64,000 bases of DNA. Source: Xanthomonas sp. Leaf148 (lineage in GTDB: Bacteria; Pseudomonadota; Gammaproteobacteria; Xanthomonadales; Xanthomonadaceae). The position numbers and the translations under genes were made by a program. The stretch spans positions 62,001 through 126,000 of the forward strand of contig NZ_LMOP01000011.1 in assembly GCF_001423585.1 (NCBI RefSeq). The letters run 5' to 3'. The notes under the pieces are model-generated. The model saw only the letters and a program-made list of their open reading frames with translations, was not told the origin of the DNA and searched no databases. Below, piece by piece: positions 55,326 through 64,000 of the stretch (the stretch's first letter is position 1; each line of letters opens with the position of its first letter).

Positions 55326-56654
55326 ATGGATGCTTGGCCCCGCTGTCTGGAACGTCTTGAAGCTGAATTCCCGCCCGAAGATGTCCACACCTGGTTGAAA
55401 CCCCTGCAGGCCGAAGACCGCGGCGACAGCATTGTGCTGTACGCGCCGAACGCCTTCATCGTCGACCAGGTCCGTGAACGCTACCTACCGCGAATCCGCG
55501 AATTGCTGGCGTATTTCGCCGGCAATGGCGAGGTGGCGCTGGCAGTGGGCTCGCGCCCACGTGCGCCCGATCCGTTGCCGGCGCCAATGGCCGCGCCCAG
55601 TGCGCCGGTCGCCGCGCCGATTGTGCCGTTTGCCGGCAACCTGGATTCGCACTACACCTTCGCCAATTTCGTCGAAGGCCGTAGCAACCAGCTGGGTCTG
55701 GCGGCTGCCATCCAGGCGGCGCAGAAGCCAGGCGATCGTGCGCACAACCCGCTGCTGCTGTACGGAAGCACCGGGCTGGGCAAGACCCACCTGATGTTTG
55801 CGGCCGGCAATGCGCTGCGGCAGGCCAATCCGGCCGCCAAGGTGATGTATCTGCGCTCGGAGCAGTTCTTCAGCGCGATGATTCGAGCGCTGCAGGACAA
55901 GGCGATGGACCAGTTCAAGCGCCAGTTTCAGCAGATCGATGCGCTGTTGATCGATGACATCCAGTTTTTTGCCGGTAAAGACCGCACGCAGGAAGAGTTC
56001 TTCCATACCTTCAACGCGCTGTTCGACGGCCGCCAACAGATCATCCTGACCTGCGATCGCTACCCGCGCGAAGTCGAGGGCCTGGAGCCACGGCTGAAGT
56101 CGCGTCTGGCCTGGGGCCTGTCGGTGGCGATCGATCCGCCGGATTTCGAAACCCGCGCGGCGATCGTGCTGGCAAAGGCGCGCGAGCGCGGTGCCGACAT
56201 TCCCGACGACGTGGCTTTTTTGATCGCCAAGAAGATGCGCTCGAACGTGCGCGATCTGGAAGGCGCGCTCAACACGCTGGTGGCACGCGCCAACTTCACC
56301 GGCCGTGCGATCACCGTGGAGTTCGCCCAGGAGACGCTGCGCGACCTGTTGCGGGCCCAGCAGCAGGCGATCGGCATCCCCAACATCCAGAAGACCGTGG
56401 CGGACTACTACGGGCTGCAGATGAAGGACCTGCTCTCCAAGCGGCGCACCCGTTCGCTGGCACGCCCGCGCCAGGTCGCGATGGCACTGGCCAAGGAACT
56501 GACCGAGCACAGCCTGCCCGAGATCGGCGACGCGTTTGCCGGGCGTGACCACACCACCGTGCTGCATGCCTGCCGGCAGATCCGCACGCTGATGGAGGCC
56601 GACGGCAAGCTGCGCGAGGACTGGGAAAAGCTGATTCGCAAGCTCAGCGAGTGA
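55326..56654 (+). CDS. dnaA: DnaA, chromosome replication initiator
   Basis: 442 residues from the ATG at 55326. Domain I ([20 protein letters not shown]), a Pro/Ala linker (about 80–105), AAA+ domain III with [10 protein letters not shown] (Walker A), [20 protein letters not shown] (Walker B) and an Arg-finger region, and domain IV with the DNA-binding signature [17 protein letters not shown]. It opens oriC and recruits the helicase. Start choice: the ATG directly follows a TTG, and the ATG gives the usual family N-terminus. Confidence 0.98.
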   Translation: MDAWPRCLERLEAEFPPEDVHTWLKPLQAEDRGDSIVLYAPNAFIVDQVRERYLPRIRELLAYFAGNGEVALAVGSRPRAPDPLPAPMAAPSAPVAAPIVPFAGNLDSHYTFANFVEGRSNQLGLAAAIQAAQKPGDRAHNPLLLYGSTGLGKTHLMFAAGNALRQANPAAKVMYLRSEQFFSAMIRALQDKAMDQFKRQFQQIDALLIDDIQFFAGKDRTQEEFFHTFNALFDGRQQIILTCDRYPREVEGLEPRLKSRLAWGLSVAIDPPDFETRAAIVLAKARERGADIPDDVAFLIAKKMRSNVRDLEGALNTLVARANFTGRAITVEFAQETLRDLLRAQQQAIGIPNIQKTVADYYGLQMKDLLSKRRTRSLARPRQVAMALAKELTEHSLPEIGDAFAGRDHTTVLHACRQIRTLMEADGKLREDWEKLIRKLSE

Positions 56655-56930
56655 GTCGTTGACGCCCTTCTCGGCATGCCGGGAAAAAAGCGTGGATGAG
56701 TTGGGGTCAAATGCGGGAGAATCTGTGGATAACGTTGCCCTGCAATCCGGGCGGAAAACTATCCACAGGTTTTCCTAGCAGACCAGGGGCACTAGTCCAA
56801 CGGCTTTCAGGTGCTGAAATTCTTTTGGAAACAGAGAGTTATGGTGGTTATCCGCTGAAAACGGCCCTACCATCACCACCAAGCTTTTGATTTATCCATT
56901 ATTTTTTAAAGCATAGGGGCACGGAACCAC
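56655..56930. other. Candidate oriC region between dnaA and dnaN
   Basis: 276 bp with several DnaA boxes: TGTGGATAA (56724–56732, perfect, minus), CTATCCACA (56759–56767, one mismatch, plus), TTATCCGCT (56848–56856) and TTATCCATT (56892–56900). The right part is AT-rich (TTATTTTTTAAAGCATA at 56899–56915), a plausible unwinding element, and also carries the left arm of the long inverted repeat around dnaN (56863–56913). Confidence 0.75.
56863..56913 (+). repeat. Left arm of a ~50-bp inverted repeat bracketing dnaN
   Basis: 23 bp (56863–56885; GGCCCTACCATCACCACCAA plus three bases) are an exact inverted copy of 58784–58806. After a mixed 10–12 bp, both arms continue with the shared TATTTTTTAAAGCA. 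The arms are about 1.84 kb apart and dnaN lies between. Each arm sits close to a DnaA box and an AT-rich tract. Confidence 0.9.
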
Positions 56931-58031
56931 ATGCGTTTTACACTGCAGCGCGAAGCCTTCCTCAAACCGTTGGCCCAGGTGGTCAATGTGGTCGAACGCC
57001 GTCAAACCCTGCCAGTCCTGGCAAACCTGCTGGTGCAGGTGAAGGACGGCCAGGTGTCCTTGACGGGCACGGACCTGGAAGTGGAAATGATCTCGCGCAC
57101 GATGGTGGAAGACGCGCAGGATGGTGAAACCACGATCCCGGCGCGCAAGTTGTTCGACATCCTGCGAGCCCTGCCCGACGGCAGCCGCGTCACCATCTCG
57201 CAGACCGGCGACAAGGTCACCGTGCAGGCGGGGCGCAGCCGCTTTACGCTGGCGACGCTGCCAGCCAACGACTTTCCGTCTGTGGACGAGGTCGAAGCGA
57301 CCGAACGCGTTGCCGTGCCGGAAGCGGCGTTGAAGGAGCTGATCGAGCGCACGGCGTTCGCAATGGCCCAGCAGGACGTGCGGTATTACCTCAACGGCTT
57401 GCTGTTCGACCTGCGCGATGGCCTGCTGCGCTGCGTGGCCACCGACGGACATCGGCTGGCGTTGTGCGAAACCGAGCTTGAGAAGTCCGGCGGCGCCAAG
57501 CGCCAGATCATCGTGCCGCGGAAGGGCGTGACCGAGCTGCTGCGCCTGCTGGAAGCGGCCGACCGTGAGGTCGAGCTGGAAGTCGGTCGGAGTCATATCC
57601 GCGTCAAGCGTGGCGATGTGACCTTCACCTCCAAGCTCATCGACGGCCGTTTTCCGGATTACGAAGCAGTGATTCCGATTGGCGCCGACCGTGAGGTCAA
57701 GGTCGACCGCGAGGCGCTGCGTGCGTCGTTGCAGCGCGCTGCCATCCTGTCCAACGAGAAGTACCGTGGCGTTCGCGTCGAGGTGTCTCCGGGGCAGCTG
57801 AAAATCAGCGCGCACAACCCCGAGCAGGAAGAGGCGCAGGAAGAGATCGAGGCAGACACCAAGGTGGACGACTTGGCGATCGGCTTTAACGTGAATTACC
57901 TGCTGGATGCGTTGTCGGCACTGCGCGACGAGCATGTGGTGATCCAGCTGCGCGACGCAAATTCGTCTGCATTGGTGCGCGAGGCAAGCAGCGAGAAGTC
58001 CCGCCACGTGGTCATGCCGTTGCGTCTCTGA
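56931..58031 (+). CDS. dnaN: DnaN, DNA polymerase III sliding clamp
   Basis: 366 residues, standard. Three clamp subdomains: MRFTLQREAFLKPLAQVVNV (first), then LLVQVKDGQVSLTGTDLEVE, FTLATLPANDFPSVD, RYYLNGLLFDLRDGLLRCVA and a C-terminal VIQLRDANSSALV with the closing VVMPLRL. Forms the beta clamp dimer that tethers polymerase III to DNA. Has its own terminator, and a parS palindrome lies between stop and terminator. Confidence 0.98.
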   Translation: MRFTLQREAFLKPLAQVVNVVERRQTLPVLANLLVQVKDGQVSLTGTDLEVEMISRTMVEDAQDGETTIPARKLFDILRALPDGSRVTISQTGDKVTVQAGRSRFTLATLPANDFPSVDEVEATERVAVPEAALKELIERTAFAMAQQDVRYYLNGLLFDLRDGLLRCVATDGHRLALCETELEKSGGAKRQIIVPRKGVTELLRLLEAADREVELEVGRSHIRVKRGDVTFTSKLIDGRFPDYEAVIPIGADREVKVDREALRASLQRAAILSNEKYRGVRVEVSPGQLKISAHNPEQEEAQEEIEADTKVDDLAIGFNVNYLLDALSALRDEHVVIQLRDANSSALVREASSEKSRHVVMPLRL

Positions 58032-58036
58032 CGTTG

Positions 58037-58052
58037 CGTTCCACGTGGAACA
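58037..58052. promoter_or_regulatory. parS: parS site 1 (after dnaN)
   Basis: CGTTCCACGTGGAACA: the 14-bp palindrome GTTCCACGTGGAAC is exact and matches the gammaproteobacterial parS consensus (TGTTCCACGTGGAACA) at 15 of 16 positions. It lies between the dnaN stop and its terminator. parS binds ParB for chromosome segregation. Confidence 0.88.
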
Positions 58053-58055
58053 CGA

Positions 58056-58082
58056 AAGCCCGGCGAGAGTCGGGCTTTTTTG
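58056..58082 (+). terminator. Rho-independent terminator of dnaN
   Basis: AAGCCCG and CGGGCTT separated by an eight-base loop, followed by TTTTT, 24 bp after the dnaN stop and directly after the parS palindrome. Confidence 0.85.
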
Positions 58083-59062
58083 TGTCTCGTGCTCGCAAGC
58101 GGGCAGGCAAGACGCAGTGAGGCTTTGCCGGGGTGTGGGACAGCGTGTGTCAGTGTTCCGGTCAGAAGCTGGTGGTTAGGTGCTTAGCAGAGGCCCAGGC
58201 GGCGGGGATGGATTCGGGGCTCTTGCCAACGCGTCAGTGGCGAAGATCCCCGCATCCTCGTCGCCGTCTCGTGGATCCACAGCTGGCCTTGGTGCTTGAA
58301 TCGGCTCACAGCTGCCACGGCGCGTGTGGGGACATGCCGATGGGCGGCTCAAGAGCACTGACCGCCATCAGCGAGCGTCGCATCCGCGTTTGGCAGATCC
58401 TTGCGTCGCAGTTCGTGCAAGGACGCGCTGCGGATGTCTACTGCCCTGCTGCTACCACCATGGGTCATTGATCCGATGGGGAGCCGGTTGCCAGCGATGC
58501 AGTGCAGATGCATTGCAAAAAGTAACTTGGCGTTCTCGGCTGCGTGAGGTCGGCAACATGACTAGCAGCGCCAGCCGTCATTAATCTCATTTCTCCGCGA
58601 GACCGGACAATTTCTGGCCTGACGTGTCTTTCGTGAATTCGGACCTAGAAAATAAACCCGTTCAGCGGGGGAACACTGGCGCGTACCGAGGTTCACTCAG
58701 CAACGCTCACCGTGCTGTTTCGAAACGGCAGTTTTGGACTTATGCACATCAAGCTTTGCTTTAAAAAATAGAAATAACTTAAGAGCTTGGTGGTGATGGT
58801 AGGGCCAGATTTCGCCTGAAAGTAGGTCAAGCTGTTGTTTTAAATGGTTTTTATAGGCGCGAAACCCTGTGTTTTAACCCCCGTCTTCCCCTCTGCAACC
58901 TGTGGATAAGACCAACCAGCCGTCTAACCGCTAATTTTGTCCCCAACTTATCCCCAGGAAGTCCTGTCGCGCGTTCTCGCTGCCACCGCGCGGTTGGTGG
59001 ACCAATCACGTATGCTGCGGACCGGCCGGGGACCCGGATCACAGCCCGGAGCAGACTGATCG
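58083..59062. other. Origin-associated spacer between dnaN and recF
   Basis: The whole 1.03-kb gap (58032–59062) has no convincing gene: the open frames present have neither family resemblance nor ribosome sites. It contains parS 1 and the dnaN terminator at its left end, an AT-rich tract at about 58738–58790 with the right arm of the inverted repeat (58757–58806), a perfect DnaA box TGTGGATAA (58901–58909) and TTATCCCCA (58948–58956). It may be a second half of the origin. Confidence 0.65.
58757..58806 (-). repeat. Right arm of the ~50-bp inverted repeat bracketing dnaN
   Basis: 58784–58806 is the exact reverse complement of 56863–56885, and 58757–58770 (TGCTTTAAAAAATA) is the reverse complement of the TATTTTTTAAAGCA in the left arm. 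The intervening 10–12 bases differ with one indel. A perfect DnaA box follows 95 bp to the right. Confidence 0.9.
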
Positions 59063-60169
59063 ATGCACGTAGTGCGGTTGTCCATACATCGGCTTCGTCG
59101 CTTCGAGACAGTCGACCTCTACCCCGCCAGTTCCCTAAACCTGCTGACCGGTGACAACGGCGCAGGCAAGACCAGCGTGCTCGAGGCATTGCATCTCATG
59201 GCCTATGGGCGCAGCTTTCGTGGGCGAGTGCGCGATGGACTGATCCAGCAAGGTGCCAGCGATCTGGAAGTGTTCGTCGAATGGCGCGAACGCATGGGTG
59301 AGGCTGCAGAACGCACACGACGTGCCGGGCTTCGCCACAGCGGGCAGGAATGGACGGGGCGGCTGGATGGCGAAGATGTCGCACAGCTTGGTTCGCTCTG
59401 TGCCGCGTTGGCCGTGGTCACGTTTGAGCCGGGAAGCCACGTCTTGATCAGCGGTGGCGGTGAGCCGCGTCGCCGGTTCCTGGATTGGGGTTTGTTCCAC
59501 GTGGAACCTGACTTCCTCGCGCTCTGGCGGCGCTATGCGCGAGCGCTCAAACAACGCAATGCCCTGCTCAAACAGGGGGCGCAGCCGCGCATGCTGGATG
59601 CCTGGGACCACGAGCTTGCCGAATCGGGAGAAACCTTGACCTCCAGACGGTTGCGCTACCTCGAGCGCCTGCAGGAGCGCCTGATTCCGGTCGCCACTGC
59701 GATTGCGCCGTCGCTGGGCCTGTCCGCCCTGGAGTTTTCGCCAGGCTGGAAGCGTCATGAGGTCTCGCTTGCGGATGCATTGCTGCTGGCGCGCGAACGC
59801 GACCGCCAGAATGGCTACACCTCGCAAGGCCCGCATCGCGCCGACTGGGCACCCCGTTTCGACGCTCTTCCCGGCAAGGACGCGCTATCGCGTGGCCAGG
59901 CGAAGCTGACCGCGCTGGCGTGCCTGCTTGCCCAAGCAGAGGATTTCGCCCACGAACGCGGAGAGTGGCCCGTGATTGCGCTGGATGACCTCGGCTCGGA
60001 GCTTGATCGGCACCACCAGGCCAGCGTATTGCAGCGTCTGGCCGCTGCACCGGCACAAGTGCTGATCACGGCGACGGAGACGCCGCCGGGCCTGGCCGAT
60101 GCCGGCGAACTTCTGCACCGGTTCCACGTGGAACACGGAACGATCGCGCCTCAAGTCGCGGCTGACTAA
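59063..60169 (+). CDS. recF: RecF, recombination mediator
   Basis: 368 residues. Walker [17 protein letters not shown], then RPF-type middle blocks, ABC signature region [22 protein letters not shown], and Walker [18 protein letters not shown]. RecF with RecO and RecR loads RecA at single-strand gaps. Two parS palindromes lie inside the coding sequence, both read as F-H-V-E in frame. The start at the ATG 59063 gives the usual family N-terminus ([20 protein letters not shown]). Confidence 0.96.
   Translation: MHVVRLSIHRLRRFETVDLYPASSLNLLTGDNGAGKTSVLEALHLMAYGRSFRGRVRDGLIQQGASDLEVFVEWRERMGEAAERTRRAGLRHSGQEWTGRLDGEDVAQLGSLCAALAVVTFEPGSHVLISGGGEPRRRFLDWGLFHVEPDFLALWRRYARALKQRNALLKQGAQPRMLDAWDHELAESGETLTSRRLRYLERLQERLIPVATAIAPSLGLSALEFSPGWKRHEVSLADALLLARERDRQNGYTSQGPHRADWAPRFDALPGKDALSRGQAKLTALACLLAQAEDFAHERGEWPVIALDDLGSELDRHHQASVLQRLAAAPAQVLITATETPPGLADAGELLHRFHVEHGTIAPQVAAD
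59493..59508. promoter_or_regulatory. parS: parS site 2 (inside recF)
   Basis: TGTTCCACGTGGAACC: palindrome GTTCCACGTGGAAC exact, with the first base also matching the consensus (15 of 16). It lies in frame in recF and encodes L-F-H-V-E-P across codons about 143–149. Confidence 0.9.
60120..60135. promoter_or_regulatory. parS: parS site 3 (near the 3' end of recF)
   Basis: GGTTCCACGTGGAACA: palindrome GTTCCACGTGGAAC exact, 15 of 16 to the consensus. In recF it encodes R-F-H-V-E-H, about 11 codons from the stop. It is 627 bp from site 2. Confidence 0.9.
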
Positions 60170-60205
60170 GCCCGACGGCCAGAGCGGGCCGACTGGTATA
60201 ATTGA

Positions 60206-62728
<2,523 letters not shown>

Positions 62729-62795
62729 GCCGCCCGCGTCGCACCGGCGCAACGCAGCAGCGTTGTGCCGGCGACCCGGTGTCCGCAGGACGACG

Positions 62796-63632
62796 ATGAG
62801 CACAGACCCTTCCACCCTACCGGCACCGCCCCCCGCGGCCGGCCGCTCTCCGCTGCCGCCCGTGCTGCTCGGTTTCGCGATCGATGTGTTGATCGCCGTC
62901 GGCTTGTTGCTCAGCCTGAGCGTGGCCGGCTTTGCGATCTGGGGTGCGATACGCGGCATCGGCTATGCGCAGGCCGCCAAGGCGCAGGGCCTGACGCCCT
63001 CCTCCGCCGACGTCATGGCCGCCATCGGCCAACCCGGGGTGATGGTGCAATTGCTCACCGCCCTGGTCAGCACTGCCACCCCAGCGGTGCTGCTGTACTA
63101 CTGGCGTCGCCGCGCCACGTCTGTCGAACAGGCGGCCTCGCGGGCGGCTGCGCGACGGACCTCCACCTGGGGCTGGACCGCCCTGATCGCCGCCGCGGTC
63201 TTTGTGCTCAGCAATCTGGTCAGCGTGGCCGCCTCGGCACTGGGCATCAAACCAGTGCCCACCAACCTGCCGCTGATGGAAGAAGCCATCCAGCAGTGGC
63301 CGCTGGCCCTGGCGCTGTTTGCGGTGGTCATCGCTCCGGCCTACGAAGAGCTCCTGTTCCGTCGCGTCCTGTTTGGCCGCCTGCTGGCTGCCGGCCGCCC
63401 CTGGCTGGGAATCGTCTTGAGCGGCGCACTGTTTGCGCTGGTGCATGAAGTCCCCGGCATCAGTGGCAATGGCCCGGCCGCCATCGCCCAGCTCTGGCTG
63501 ATCTACGGCAGCATGGGAGCGGCATTTGCCTGGCTGTATTGGCGCACCGGCACGCTGTGGGCGCCCATCGCCGCGCACGGCGTCAACAACGCCACTGCTC
63601 TGGCTGCCCTGTACTTTTTCGGAATCGGGTAA
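62796..63632 (+). CDS. CPBP family intramembrane metalloprotease
   Basis: 278 residues from the ATG at 62796. Pro-rich N-terminus, about six to eight membrane helices. The CPBP/Abi motifs are visible: PAYEELLFRRVLFGRL (motif 1, EExxxR), FALVHEVPGI (motif 2, FxxxH) and WAPIAAHGVNNATAL (motif 3, HxxxN). Members include Rce1-like and bacteriocin-related proteases; substrate unknown. Lies 67 bp after gyrB and could be cotranscribed. Confidence 0.88.
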   Translation: MSTDPSTLPAPPPAAGRSPLPPVLLGFAIDVLIAVGLLLSLSVAGFAIWGAIRGIGYAQAAKAQGLTPSSADVMAAIGQPGVMVQLLTALVSTATPAVLLYYWRRRATSVEQAASRAAARRTSTWGWTALIAAAVFVLSNLVSVAASALGIKPVPTNLPLMEEAIQQWPLALALFAVVIAPAYEELLFRRVLFGRLLAAGRPWLGIVLSGALFALVHEVPGISGNGPAAIAQLWLIYGSMGAAFAWLYWRTGTLWAPIAAHGVNNATALAALYFFGIG

Positions 63633-63836
63633 GCCAGCGCTGCGCCTCGTCCGGTGTCAGACCGTTGCGGTCAGTGCCTGCGATCCGTCCTTCCCCCCCC
63701 AGTACATCGCGATGCCGAGCGCGCCATTGGCGTTTATCTGATGGCCGTTGGCCACGTTTTGCTGGCCGATCCAGGCCGTTTGACGAAAAGTTAAGACGAG
63801 CCTGCCAAAATGGTCCGCATGATTCAGGGGGATCGA

Positions 63837-64000
63837 ATGAAAGCCAGGTTGTTGATCGTTGTTGCCGTCCTCGCGTTGACGGCATGTGCCACTACTACGT
63901 CGCCAACCGGCCGCCGACAGGTGGTGGGAGGCGTGTCGCAAGAACAGCTCGACCAGCTGGGCGCGCAGTCGTTCGCGCAGACAAAGGCCAAGGAAAAAGT
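63837..64000 (+). CDS. Lipoprotein, probable M48-family metallopeptidase (5' end only)
   Basis: Partial, running off the right edge after 54 codons, from the ATG at 63837 with AGGGGGAT upstream. Reads MKARLLIVVAVLALTACATT then SPTGRRQVVGGVSQEQLDQL. Lipobox LTAC. The T.SPTGRRQ start and VSQEQLDQLGAQSFAQ follow the pattern of periplasmic M48 (LoiP/YcaL-like) proteases, whose HExxH motif would come later, so the family is a guess. An 8-C homopolymer lies at 63693–63700 in the preceding 204-bp gap. Confidence 0.6.
   Translation, partial: MKARLLIVVAVLALTACATTTSPTGRRQVVGGVSQEQLDQLGAQSFAQTKAKEK

Noticed and set aside
58133-58471. Small plus-strand gene in the dnaN–recF gap
   Set aside because: 112 codons without ribosome site or recognisable family; the segment is better read as an origin-associated spacer.
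63693-63700. Eight-C homopolymer as a phase-variation switch
   Set aside because: It is in a non-coding gap between the CPBP protease and the M48-like gene, 137 bp from the nearest start, so it cannot shift a reading frame.

Overview
The window is a contiguous piece of a high-GC gammaproteobacterial chromosome, almost certainly Xanthomonas. The evidence is the origin gene order (rpmH–rnpA–yidC on the left arm, dnaA–dnaN–recF–gyrB on the right arm), several TonB-dependent receptors, GTAGGAGCG-type intergenic palindromes, and a toxin whose C-terminal half looks like the XVIPCD secretion domain of Xanthomonas type IV secretion effectors. No rRNA, tRNA, CRISPR array, intact IS element or prophage was seen.

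Layout. 1–10.6 kb: 5' part of recC, a large Calx-beta/putative-Ig autotransporter, then three tandem tail-collar genes with a GNAT acetyltransferase and a DUF6916-like gene. 11–15.1 kb: a complete phospholipid-trafficking operon mlaFEDCB-mlaA with a terminator. 15.4–20.5 kb: a SUKH-like protein, a small membrane protein, glutathione peroxidase, a Cys-rich lipoprotein, a triplicated palindromic repeat, rmuC and a GST. 20.7–24.9 kb: an APC permease and a GH92 mannosidase. 25–27.5 kb: an accessory island with a TonB-receptor relic and an immunity lipoprotein/effector pair; the effector is split by a one-base frameshift. 27.5–35.6 kb: a possible MITE, a DUF2628 membrane protein, a GAF/PAS/PAS/GGDEF cyclase, glycerate kinase, M19 dipeptidase, a secreted HExxH protein with a beta-helix-like tail and a two-TM protein. 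35.9–39.5 kb: an RlmI-like methyltransferase, a yybP-ykoY riboswitch with a TerC-family gene, a heptanucleotide tandem repeat and a rhomboid protease. 39.7–48.4 kb: a likely phosphorus-scavenging group (glycerophosphodiesterase, TonB receptor, class A acid phosphatase) and an Oar-like TonB receptor. 48.4–64 kb: mnmE, a deacetylase/caspase/TPR lipoprotein, yidC, rnpA, rpmH, then dnaA, dnaN, recF, gyrB, a CPBP membrane protease and the start of an M48-type lipoprotein.

How it works together. The origin segment carries DnaA boxes on both sides of dnaA and dnaN, a ~50-bp inverted repeat bracketing dnaN, and three parS palindromes (one after dnaN, two inside recF). It therefore holds both the initiation and the segregation loading signals. 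Outside it, most genes concern the cell envelope: lipid transport (Mla), secreted hydrolases, TonB receptors, the autotransporter, and a toxin aimed at competitors.

The most interesting items are the frameshifted effector/immunity pair, the deacetylase–caspase–EF-hand–TPR lipoprotein, the inverted repeat around dnaN, the parS sites inside recF, and the tail-collar triplet beside the autotransporter. All calls come from reading sequence and translations; no database search was run.
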